DNA of 10,314 nucleotides. It comes from an uncultured Actinoplanes sp. GTDB lineage: Bacteria; Actinomycetota; Actinomycetes; Mycobacteriales; Micromonosporaceae. Shown here piece after piece: positions 1 through 6,186 of this stretch. The stretch's first letter is position 1, and every line of letters begins with the position of its first letter. The stretch lies in NCBI GenBank assembly GCA_934667465.1, contig CAKUMG010000124.1, forward strand, positions 1-10,314, read 5' to 3'. Both the position numbers and the translations under genes were made by a program. The notes under the pieces were generated by a model, which saw only the letters and a program-made list of their open reading frames with translations, was not told the origin of the DNA and ran no database searches.

Positions 1-863
1 TCAGCAAGGCGGAGGAGCCGGGCTTCAACGCCGGACAGGTCTCGGCCGGACTGCTCGCGCTCTTCCTGCCGATCGCGGGCATCCTCGCCGCCCGCGTGGT
101 CGGCGCCCTGGGACACCGGTGGGTGTCCGCCTACCCGGGCACCGGGCGCCGGGAACGCCTCGGCACGGTCTTCGCCGCGGTCGTCGCCGCGGCTGCGGTG
201 GGCGCGACGATCTGGCTGGTCTACACGCGGTTCGCCGCGCAGAACGAGGTGGTCGGCGCGGTGCCGGTGCCCGCCGGCCCCATGTCCATCGTGTTCGGGG
301 TCGTGCTGCTCGGTGACATCGCCGCGCGCTTGTTCCTCGTGTCGGAGATCCGGACGCAGACCGTGGAACGCCGCGCGGAGCTGCGCAAGGTGCGCACCAA
401 AGCCATCAAGGCCAATGCCGCGCACGTACGGGCCTGGATTGCGCTCCGCAGTGAGATCCAGGTCCAGCTCGACCGGTGCGAACGCGTGGTGGCCATCGGC
501 GCGACGATGATCAACGACGAGCGCGCGGCCGCGGAACAGCAGCCGGTGCGGCAGGAGTTCGGCACCCGCCGGGACTCCCACTCCGACGACCACGTGCTGC
601 AGGGTGCCGCCGCGGCCGGTGACCAGATGGCTGTTCCCAGCTCCCGGCAGCTGGACATGTTCGGTGGCCTGCTGACCCTGGCGCCGCTGCGTACCGTCGA
701 CGACGCCATCAACACCCTGGACAACTGGCGTCCCCGGGGCCACCCGTCGGTGAGCGCGGACCTGCACCTGGTCCGGGAGCAGTTGCACCGGCTCGACCTG
801 CGCCTGCCGCGTCAGGCCCGGCCCGGTCCCGCCCTCGACCAGCGTCCGGACGAACCGGCATGA
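1..863 (+). CDS. Multi-pass membrane protein of unknown function (5' end outside window)
   Basis: The open frame runs from the window edge (first full codon at base 3) to the TGA at 861-863, giving 286 visible residues. The true start lies upstream; the GTG at 96 sits inside the coding frame and would cut off a hydrophobic helix. Visible hydrophobic segments lie at about residues 14-30, 53-78 and 92-113 (counted from base 3). They are followed by a long charged, helix-rich stretch (about 114-185, rich in Arg, Glu and Ala, with heptad-like spacing) and then a polar tail. The layout suggests a membrane domain with a cytoplasmic, possibly coiled-coil, C-terminal region. I recognise no catalytic motif and no family. 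Its stop overlaps the next start as ATGA, so it is probably translated together with the vWA protein and may be its membrane partner. The coding call is sure; the function is unknown. Confidence 0.85.
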   Translation, partial: SKAEEPGFNAGQVSAGLLALFLPIAGILAARVVGALGHRWVSAYPGTGRRERLGTVFAAVVAAAAVGATIWLVYTRFAAQNEVVGAVPVPAGPMSIVFGVVLLGDIAARLFLVSEIRTQTVERRAELRKVRTKAIKANAAHVRAWIALRSEIQVQLDRCERVVAIGATMINDERAAAEQQPVRQEFGTRRDSHSDDHVLQGAAAAGDQMAVPSSRQLDMFGGLLTLAPLRTVDDAINTLDNWRPRGHPSVSADLHLVREQLHRLDLRLPRQARPGPALDQRPDEPA

Positions 864-1729
864 GGGACTTCTTCCGCGGGCCGGCCCTGGACCGCCCCGT
901 ACGGCTGCTCCCGGTCGGGCGGCGCAACCGCAAGCTGCCCGGCCTGCTCCTGGCCGCGCTCCTGCTGCTGCCCGCCGGGTGGTGGCTGATGGCCGCGCCC
1001 GGAGGGAGCACTTCGGTCGCCGCCCCGGTCAGCACCCCGCCCGCGTCGCCGGAGCCCAGCCCGCCCGAGCCCAGCCCGTCGAAGTCCAGTCCGCCGGCGA
1101 CGCGCAAGCCGAAACCGAAGCCGTCCAGGTCGACGCCTCCGGCCCTGCCGGATCTGAAGCTGGTGCCGGGCCGGACGGTGTCCTGCGCCCGGATCGTCCT
1201 CGCCATCGACCAGTCGGCGTCCATGGAGAGCTACACGGCCGCCCGCGACAACGCGCTGCAGCAGATCGTCGACTGGAGCCGCGACAACCTGCGCAAGCGG
1301 GACCAGATCGCGGTGGTCGACTTCGCCGGCGCGGCGGGCGTCCGCCAGCCGCCGACCAGCGCGGCACGCCGGGTCCGGATCGGCCATGCGGGCAGCCTGA
1401 CGGACGGCTCGGAGTACCGGCCGGTCCTGGACGCCATCGCGGACTTCCCCCCGACGTCCTGCAAGACAGCGCTCGTCCTGCTGTCGGACGGCGCCCTGTC
1501 GGATCTGCCGACGGACGCCTCGGAGTCCGGCCGGCTCCTCAAGCAACACGACATCAAGTTCCAGCGGCTGCTCGTGCCCAGTACGGCGATCGCCGTACCG
1601 CCCGACTGGTCCAACGCCTTCCCCAACGGCACCCCCGTGTTCGTGGACGGGCTCAACCCCGACGAGACCGCGCTCGTGATCGCCGAGACGGTCGCAAAGA
1701 TCATCGGTACGGAGGTCGACGACCAGTGA
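860..1729 (+). CDS. Membrane-anchored von Willebrand factor A (vWA) domain protein
   Basis: This 289-aa protein starts at the ATG that overlaps the previous stop (ATGA). It has a basic N-terminus (RRNRK at 21-25), one transmembrane helix (about 26-46), a Pro/Ser/Lys-rich linker (about 54-95) and a vWA fold (about 105-285). The positive-inside rule puts the vWA domain outside the cytoplasm. The metal-ion-dependent adhesion site looks complete: D117-Q-S119-A-S121 in IDQSAS, T181 in LTDGSEY, and D210 in LLSDG. Such domains bind a protein ligand through a divalent metal and are not enzymes. C113 and C196 flank the domain core and could form a disulfide if it is exported. The gene is coupled on both sides by 4-bp overlaps, so its ligand is likely encoded in the same cluster, for example the membrane protein before it or the M48 protease after it. 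The partner assignment is inference; the domain call is strong. Confidence 0.9.
   Translation: MRDFFRGPALDRPVRLLPVGRRNRKLPGLLLAALLLLPAGWWLMAAPGGSTSVAAPVSTPPASPEPSPPEPSPSKSSPPATRKPKPKPSRSTPPALPDLKLVPGRTVSCARIVLAIDQSASMESYTAARDNALQQIVDWSRDNLRKRDQIAVVDFAGAAGVRQPPTSAARRVRIGHAGSLTDGSEYRPVLDAIADFPPTSCKTALVLLSDGALSDLPTDASESGRLLKQHDIKFQRLLVPSTAIAVPPDWSNAFPNGTPVFVDGLNPDETALVIAETVAKIIGTEVDDQ
1711..1716 (+). promoter_or_regulatory. Shine-Dalgarno GGAGGT deciding the GTG start at 1726
   Basis: GGAGGT lies inside the last codons of the vWA gene, 9 nt before the GTG at 1726. It supports that start over the in-frame GTG/ATG codons further upstream, which would run antiparallel to no known domain and lie inside the vWA gene. 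Confidence 0.75.
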
Positions 1730-2274
1730 CACAGCAGAACCAGCCGCGTCTGCCGCACCAGCGGCGGACCATCGAGGCCATCGCCCATCAGGTGATCAGG
1801 GACCGGGCGCGGGAGTACGAGCCGGAGCTGCGCGTCGTGTCCGGCAGCTTCTTCGCCTCGCGGCAGGTCCGCAAGCGCACGATCGACAGTGTCGTCGTCG
1901 GCGGGAGCGGCATCGCGCCCAACGGGGTCGACGCGGTCACCGGGGCCCTCGTCGTCCAGACCGTCCTGGTCGTGCTGCAGGCGGTCGCGACGGACACCGC
2001 CTCCGACCTGATCCGGGCCGGCACCGGCAACGTCTTCCGGCGCTGGTGGACCGCCCGGAAGCTGGCCGGCAAGGGCGTCACCGCGACCGCCGACGTGCCC
2101 GAGCTGTCGTCGAGCGAGGCGAAGGCGGTCGGCGAGCTCGTCAGCGACCTCCTCGTCAAGTCGGGCGAGAACCGCGACAAGGCCGACACGATCGCCATCG
2201 CCCTCGCGAGCTTCCTGAGCGCGGACGTCCGCCGCCTGCACCAGGCCGCCGACGGCGACACCGATTCCCGGTGA
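1726..2274 (+). CDS. Hypothetical protein with central hydrophobic helix, coupled to vWA and M48 genes
   Basis: This 182-aa protein starts at a GTG overlapping the vWA stop (GTGA), with GGAGGT 9 nt upstream. The frame stays open much further upstream (to 979), but that part is only a shadow of the vWA gene. The N-terminal half is basic and helical (residues 12-55: RRTIEAIAHQ, RDRARE). A glycine-rich turn (59-67) is followed by a strongly hydrophobic stretch at about 68-89 that could be a transmembrane or buried helix. The rest is a polar alpha-helical region (about 103-172) with the basic WW patch FRRWWTARK at 104-112. There is no signal peptide, no Cys cluster and no recognised enzyme motif. 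I do not recognise the family. Its place between an exported vWA protein and a membrane protease, coupled to both, suggests an inner-face adaptor or regulator of that complex; this is inference. Confidence 0.85.
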   Translation: MTQQNQPRLPHQRRTIEAIAHQVIRDRAREYEPELRVVSGSFFASRQVRKRTIDSVVVGGSGIAPNGVDAVTGALVVQTVLVVLQAVATDTASDLIRAGTGNVFRRWWTARKLAGKGVTATADVPELSSSEAKAVGELVSDLLVKSGENRDKADTIAIALASFLSADVRRLHQAADGDTDSR

Positions 2275-4778
2275 ACCGCCCGAGCCCCTTCGCCCTGCCG
2301 CCGGCCGTCAGCGGGCACTTCGGGTTGCTGATCCTCGCGACGGTGACGAGCTCGAGCTATCTCTACTCCTGGATCGCGCGGTGGCTGCCCTTCGTCGCCG
2401 GGGCCGACCACCACTGCGCCGAGCAGGCGACCGCCGCGGCACCCCACGTCCTGCCCGACGCGCTGGTCGCCTGGTACTCGGACTGCTCGACGTGGGCGAC
2501 CGGGCAGGAGGCGGTGGCGGTCGCCGCGATGCTCCTCGTCCTGGTGCTCGGCGTCCTGGCGCACTACCTCGTCGCGCCCCGGATGATGCGGCGAGGGCTG
2601 ACACCTCTTGCGGTGGCGGCCGAGGCGAGCCCCGCGGAGGCGCAGCGGGTCACTCGGGTGATCGACGAGGCCGGACTGACGGACAAGGTGCGGGTGTACG
2701 TGAATCCGGCCGTGCCCCGGGCGAGCTCCGCGTTCGGGCGGCGGGGCCGGTACGCGATCGTCCTCGGCTCGGCGGACTTCACCGGGCCGGAGGGCGAGGC
2801 CGTGCTGGCCCACGAGGTGGGGCACCTGCGCAACGCGGACGTCGATCTCACGTCGCTGACCACCGCGGTGTGGCGCTGCTACCTCCTCCTCGCCGCGGTG
2901 CCCGCGCTGGTGGGCTCCTGGAGCAGCCCCGATGGCCTCTGGTACTACGGCTGGCGGATCGTCGCGCTGCTCGGGCTCGTCTACGTACTGCGTTGCCGGG
3001 TGATCCGGTCGCGGGAGTTCTACGCCGACTGGCGGGCCGTCGGCGGCGCCATGAGCGGCGAGCGACTGATGGCGGCGTTCGGCCGGCGCGGGCCCGAGGG
3101 CACTTTCTGGGAACGTCGCTTCCATCCGCGCCGTGGGCTCCGGAGTGCCGTGCTGCAGGACCCCGCACCGCTGTTCCGGCTCGACCTGGCCACGGCGGCC
3201 GCGGCCGGTGCCCTGGTGGGGCTGGCCTACCGCCCCGGCTACCACCTCGTCTCGATCGTGTGGCCGGCCGGGGTGTTCGGCAAGGAGATGCTGTGCGGCC
3301 TGCTGTTCGGCGGGATGGCCGCCGCGACGGTGGCGGGCGGGACGTGGCGCGCCACGCTGTGGCCCGCCGATCGCGGGCGCGCTGCCGCGCTGCGTACCGT
3401 CGCCCTGGCTTGTTGTTTCACCGCGAGTCTGCTGGTGGGGGACTTCATCGCGCCGGGCTTCCCCGGCATGGGCAGCTGGGCGAGCGCGGCCCGGCTGTCG
3501 CCGGGGCCCGGCGTGGCCGTCGCGGTGGTGCTGGCCGTGGGCTTCCTGCTGTTCGTGCAGTGGACCGCCACCTCGGCCGCCACCCGGCTGGCGACCGGGC
3601 AGGCGGCCCGCCGCAAGTACCACCTCGGGCTGCTGGTCGCCGGGCCGATCGGGGGCCTGGGGCTCGGGTTCTGGTTCCGGCTCGCGGAGTTCTTCCAGCT
3701 CGTGCCCGAGTGGCGCAGCATCGTGTTCGGCCTCGCGACGTCGGCGCTGGTGCCCGTCCCGCTGATCGCCGTCTGGCTGGCCCTGGTCTATGCCGCTACG
3801 GCGTCCGCGGCGCACCGGCCCCATCCCGTCGAGGTCGATCGGGATCTGCGGGCCCCGTGGGGTCTGGTCGGCGCCGCGACGGTGGCGATACCGGCCGTCT
3901 ATGCGGTGGGTCTCGCCGCCGATCACGCCGCGATCACCGCCGCGCTCGCCCGGGTCGACGCCGACCCGGCCGCGCTCGGCCCGGTCGCCTACCTGCTGTA
4001 CGTCCCCGCGATCGTCGTCGCGGCGGCGGGCAGTCTGCTCACCGGGCTCCTGTGTCCCGGTCGTCGCCGCACCTCCCTCCTGCTGGCGAGCCTGGGCTCG
4101 GTCCTGCCGCTGCTCGCCGCGGTCCTCTTCCTCGTCTCCCTCGGGTTCGTGGTCGCCTTCGACCGCATCGACCGGGGGTTTCTCACCCTCGTGACCGGTC
4201 TCGGTCACCTGCCGGGCGTCGACCCGGCCGACCGGCCCGATCACGCCGCCCTGGGTCTCATGGTGCTGGCTCTCTACGCCGCCCTGCTGGTCAGTTGCCT
4301 GCCGGCGGCGTGGCTTGGCAACCGCCTGCGCCGGCGGTTCCGCCCGGGAACAGCCGGGTACGTGCCGTTGCCGAGCCACCGGCGGACCGCCGCGCGGCTC
4401 GCACCTCTCGTCGCCGCCACCGTCGCGATCGCGGCCCTGGGGCTGCGGGAATGGACGACCGCCGTCACGAGTACGGGCCTGCGGCTGGGCTACGACACGA
4501 CGGCCGTCCAGGTTGTCGCGGACCGGGTGGACCGCGGTTCCCTGAGCGGACCGCAGGCGTGTGGCCGGTTGCTCTCCGGCGAGACCGTGTCCTACGAGAT
4601 CCAGACCGACGCCGGTGCGGCAGCACAACTGGCCGGGCTGGCGGCGGTCGGCATGTCCTCGCGGGACGTGGTCCTGCAACAGCTCGGGAGGGGCGCCATG
4701 GACTCGTTGAACCTCCGCGAGATGACGGGCGGCGCTGCTGCCGTCGGTCACCTGCTGCGGTACTGCGCCTCTACTTGA
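2271..4778 (+). CDS. Large polytopic membrane protein with N-terminal M48-type zinc metalloprotease domain
   Basis: The GTG at 2271 overlaps the previous stop (GTGA) and gives 835 aa. There is no Shine-Dalgarno sequence of its own, so translation is probably coupled. Two helices (about 16-38 and 80-101) come before the protease domain. That domain carries the zinc signature H181-E182-V-G-H185 in LAHEVGHLRNADVD and the downstream glutamate E249 with D253 in SREFYAD, the pattern of M48 (HtpX/Ste24/BlaR-like) peptidases, so it should be active. Two helices lie between the motifs (about 198-240), as in HtpX. HtpX-like proteins are usually near 290 aa. Here about 550 further residues carry some nine to ten more hydrophobic helices (about 305-740) and a polar C-terminal domain (about 745-835) with two cysteines. 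Function in this fusion is unknown: membrane-protein quality control or regulated cleavage of a partner encoded in the cluster are both possible. The last 8 bp overlap the convergent lipoprotein gene. Confidence 0.9.
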   Translation: MNRPSPFALPPAVSGHFGLLILATVTSSSYLYSWIARWLPFVAGADHHCAEQATAAAPHVLPDALVAWYSDCSTWATGQEAVAVAAMLLVLVLGVLAHYLVAPRMMRRGLTPLAVAAEASPAEAQRVTRVIDEAGLTDKVRVYVNPAVPRASSAFGRRGRYAIVLGSADFTGPEGEAVLAHEVGHLRNADVDLTSLTTAVWRCYLLLAAVPALVGSWSSPDGLWYYGWRIVALLGLVYVLRCRVIRSREFYADWRAVGGAMSGERLMAAFGRRGPEGTFWERRFHPRRGLRSAVLQDPAPLFRLDLATAAAAGALVGLAYRPGYHLVSIVWPAGVFGKEMLCGLLFGGMAAATVAGGTWRATLWPADRGRAAALRTVALACCFTASLLVGDFIAPGFPGMGSWASAARLSPGPGVAVAVVLAVGFLLFVQWTATSAATRLATGQAARRKYHLGLLVAGPIGGLGLGFWFRLAEFFQLVPEWRSIVFGLATSALVPVPLIAVWLALVYAATASAAHRPHPVEVDRDLRAPWGLVGAATVAIPAVYAVGLAADHAAITAALARVDADPAALGPVAYLLYVPAIVVAAAGSLLTGLLCPGRRRTSLLLASLGSVLPLLAAVLFLVSLGFVVAFDRIDRGFLTLVTGLGHLPGVDPADRPDHAALGLMVLALYAALLVSCLPAAWLGNRLRRRFRPGTAGYVPLPSHRRTAARLAPLVAATVAIAALGLREWTTAVTSTGLRLGYDTTAVQVVADRVDRGSLSGPQACGRLLSGETVSYEIQTDAGAAAQLAGLAAVGMSSRDVVLQQLGRGAMDSLNLREMTGGAAAVGHLLRYCAST

Positions 4779-5448
4779 CGGCCGCGATGCGTGCCAGTGC
4801 CGCCCGGGCGACGGTCACGGCCTCCTCCTTGCTCACCTCGCCGAGCCCCATGACCACCACGACGACGGCGAGGCCCCGCGAGGCGAACCCGATCACGGTG
4901 CCGCGGATCGTGAGCGGCATGCCCTGCACGCTCGCGACGACCTGCGTACCGGTGGATCTGTCACCCAGCGGCGGCACGGTCATCTGGCTCAGGGAGACCG
5001 TCACCTCCGCTGCCATCCCCGGCGCCTGGCCCGTGATGTTGGGGCAGCGGGCGGGCGCGGCCGCCATCGCCTCGATGACGGCCGGGGCGTTCCCGTCCTC
5101 CGGTGCCACGATGGATTCGGCGACGAAGGGCCCGGTGGGACCTCGGGTGAAGAGGGCTTGGGCAGTCTTTCCCCGGACGGCGGCTTCCTCCCCGCACTGC
5201 TGCACGCCCGTACCGAGCTGGGTGAGCGAAGCGGGGCCGGCCGAGCCGTCGGGGACCGGCTCGTATCCGGGCGGGAGGTCCGCCGGGGTGAGCAGGAGCG
5301 CGGGCCCCAGGCCGATCGGGCGGGACGTGGCGGCGGGTGGCGGTGCCGAGGTGATCTCGAGCGCGTCCGGTGGGTTGACGAGGCCGCAGCCGGTGACGCC
5401 GAGGGTCAGCGTCGCCGCTGCCGTGAGACGGCCGAAGATTCGACGCAT
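4771..5448 (-). CDS. Lipoprotein, PknH-like extracellular sensor-domain type
   Basis: The chosen ATG at 5448 gives 225 aa with a short basic N-terminus (MRRIFGR), a hydrophobic core and the lipobox V18-T-G-C21, so it should be a lipid-anchored surface protein. In-frame starts upstream (ATG at 5472, GTG at 5487) would add an acidic extension before the signal peptide. The mature part has a Pro/Ala-rich linker, then LTPADLPPGYEP, two cysteines (C85 and C135) placed as for a disulfide, and alternating beta-type segments ending in a C-terminal helix. This pattern resembles the extracellular PknH-type sensor domain found in many actinobacterial lipoproteins; the assignment is from memory of the pattern and is moderate. 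Ligand unknown. It follows the snapalysin gene on the same strand but a strong hairpin lies between, so it probably has its own or read-through transcription. Its stop lies within the end of the convergent M48 gene. Confidence 0.8.
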   Translation of the reverse strand: MRRIFGRLTAAATLTLGVTGCGLVNPPDALEITSAPPPAATSRPIGLGPALLLTPADLPPGYEPVPDGSAGPASLTQLGTGVQQCGEEAAVRGKTAQALFTRGPTGPFVAESIVAPEDGNAPAVIEAMAAAPARCPNITGQAPGMAAEVTVSLSQMTVPPLGDRSTGTQVVASVQGMPLTIRGTVIGFASRGLAVVVVVMGLGEVSKEEAVTVARAALARIAAVK

Positions 5449-5495
5449 CGTCCCATCGTCCTCGGGGTGCATTCCGGCAGCAATCACCTCGAAGA

Positions 5496-5539
5496 GTGAG
5501 AGAACCCGCCGCCGGAGGTCCGGCGGCGGGTCCTCTCAC
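5496..5539 (-). terminator. Strong hairpin after the snapalysin gene, likely transcription terminator
   Basis: Arms at 5496-5516 and 5519-5539 pair over 21 positions with a single A/C mismatch (5503 against 5532) and a tiny loop. The core is ACCCGCCGCCGGA. It begins 10 nt past the snapalysin stop and lies 47 nt before the lipoprotein ATG. No clear U-run follows on either strand, as is common for actinomycete terminators. It could also act as an attenuator or an mRNA-stabilising 3' structure. Confidence 0.75.
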
Positions 5540-5549
5540 CCGGCCGTTC

Positions 5550-6080
5550 TCAGCCGGTGAAGACGAAGGTGCGGGCGGGGACGGCGGCCGATGTGGCGAA
5601 GAGCCGGTTGACCGTGCTCGCCTCCGTGGCGTTCGGGTTCGGGTTGCGGCACGAGACCGGCGCGCTGCTGCCCGACATCAGGTCCGTGCACAGCCCGGTG
5701 CGGCGGTCGGGGAGGCCGAGCAGGTGGCCGAACTCGTGCGCGGCGATGCGCGGCTGGTAGTACCCGTCGTTGACGGCTTGGCGGCCCATGTACCAGTAGC
5801 CGTTGCCCAGGGACTGCGTGTAGGCGCGCGGCCAGCCGTTGTCCGCGTACACCCGGATGTTGGGGGTGCGGCCCGCCGGGACCGGCTGGAGCTGGACGTT
5901 GGCGACCCGGCTGTTCCAGATCTGGGCGCCCTGGTTGACCACGGCGACGAACTCCTGGGCCTGGCTGGCGTCGTAGTAGACGATGCGGGGCGCGGCGGCG
6001 GCGGGGCCGGCGGTGGCGACCTGGAGTCCGGCCATCGCCAGGATGGCGAACAGGGCGGCCGACAGTTTCCGGAGCAGCAT
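5550..6080 (-). CDS. Snapalysin-like secreted small neutral metalloprotease (peptidase family M7)
   Basis: The ATG at 6080 follows a near-perfect AGGAGGT by 4 nt and gives 176 aa; the longer in-frame start at 6119 lacks this and would spoil the signal peptide. Residues 1-30 are a classic Sec signal (LLRKLSAALFAILAMAG, ending in AAAA before PRIVYYD). The catalytic motif H115-E116-F-G-H119-L-L-G-L-P-D125 is the snapalysin form of HExxH, in which the third zinc ligand is Asp. M135 in DLMSG fits the Met-turn, and C131 and C144 are placed for the single disulfide of the family. The enzyme should be a small secreted endopeptidase; known members prefer bonds next to aromatic residues. There is little or no room for a propeptide between the signal and the mature fold. 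In Streptomyces, snapalysin genes usually sit opposite a LysR-type activator; here the divergent gene is an acetyltransferase. Confidence 0.93.
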   Translation of the reverse strand: MLLRKLSAALFAILAMAGLQVATAGPAAAAPRIVYYDASQAQEFVAVVNQGAQIWNSRVANVQLQPVPAGRTPNIRVYADNGWPRAYTQSLGNGYWYMGRQAVNDGYYQPRIAAHEFGHLLGLPDRRTGLCTDLMSGSSAPVSCRNPNPNATEASTVNRLFATSAAVPARTFVFTG

Positions 6081-6084
6081 GGGG

Positions 6085-6091
6085 ACCTCCT
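6085..6091 (-). promoter_or_regulatory. Shine-Dalgarno AGGAGGT of the snapalysin gene
   Basis: On the - strand AGGAGGT lies 4 nt before the ATG at 6080. It is the strongest ribosome binding site in the window and decides the start of the protease. Confidence 0.85.
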
Positions 6092-6105
6092 GAAGGGGAG
6101 CCTTC

Positions 6106-6133
6106 ACGCTAACAACCAATCCATTGACATCAA
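6106..6133 (-). promoter_or_regulatory. Candidate snapalysin promoter (TTGATG / TAGCGT)
   Basis: Reading the - strand, TTGATG (6133-6128) is followed after 16 nt by TAGCGT (6111-6106), near the vegetative actinomycete consensus. Transcription would begin around 6100, leaving a leader of about 20 nt that contains the AGGAGGT. The -35 lies within the inverted repeat at 6122-6135. This is a motif prediction only. Confidence 0.45.
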
Positions 6134-6135
6134 TG
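6122..6135. promoter_or_regulatory. Palindrome CATTGA-CA-TCAATG, candidate operator
   Basis: A perfect 6+6 bp inverted repeat around a 2-nt centre lies in the divergent intergenic region and covers the predicted -35 of the snapalysin promoter. A short TTGA-N2-TCAA dyad is the type of site bound by MarR- or TetR-like dimers. It is one of the few AT-rich stretches in the window. No regulator gene is seen in the window. Confidence 0.45.
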
Positions 6136-6139
6136 CAAG

Positions 6140-6160
6140 GGCGTCATATCGGTTGACGCC
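6140..6160. promoter_or_regulatory. Inverted repeat GGCGTCA-N7-TGACGCC, candidate operator
   Basis: Perfect 7-bp arms separated by TATCGGT. The right arm overlaps the TTGACG -35 element of the predicted acetyltransferase promoter. Its sequence differs from the palindrome at 6122-6135, which suggests a different regulator, or a small RNA-level structure if transcription starts further upstream. Confidence 0.4.
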
Positions 6161-6180
6161 TCATGGTCATGTGATAGCGA
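6153..6180 (+). promoter_or_regulatory. Candidate promoter for the Eis-type gene with extended -10 (leaderless)
   Basis: TTGACG (6153-6158), 16-nt spacer, then TGA-TAGCGA with the -10 at 6175-6180 and a TGn extension. The expected +1 is A6187, the first base of the start codon. No Shine-Dalgarno sequence lies upstream of that ATG, which agrees with a leaderless mRNA. Confidence 0.5.
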
Positions 6181-6186
6181 TGGCCC

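Noticed and set aside
1788..4751. 987-aa open frame on the - strand opposite the M48 gene and part of the 182-aa gene
   Set aside because: It is a shadow typical of GC-rich DNA: the product is a low-complexity Arg/Gly/Pro/His/Gln-rich sequence with no domain, and the + strand genes here have recognisable motifs.
5449..5495. A dedicated promoter for the lipoprotein gene
   Set aside because: Between the hairpin and the ATG no pair of -35 and -10 elements was convincing.
2381..5560. 1059-aa open frame on the + strand in another frame
   Set aside because: It crosses the end of the M48 gene and the opposite-strand lipoprotein, has an Arg/Gly/Ala-rich composition and no motif.
6124..6152. TTGACA at 6124-6129 as a + strand -35 element
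   Set aside because: The match to consensus is perfect, but no acceptable -10 lies 16-18 nt downstream; the TTGACG at 6153 fits the gene start better. The TTGACA is explained as part of the palindrome.
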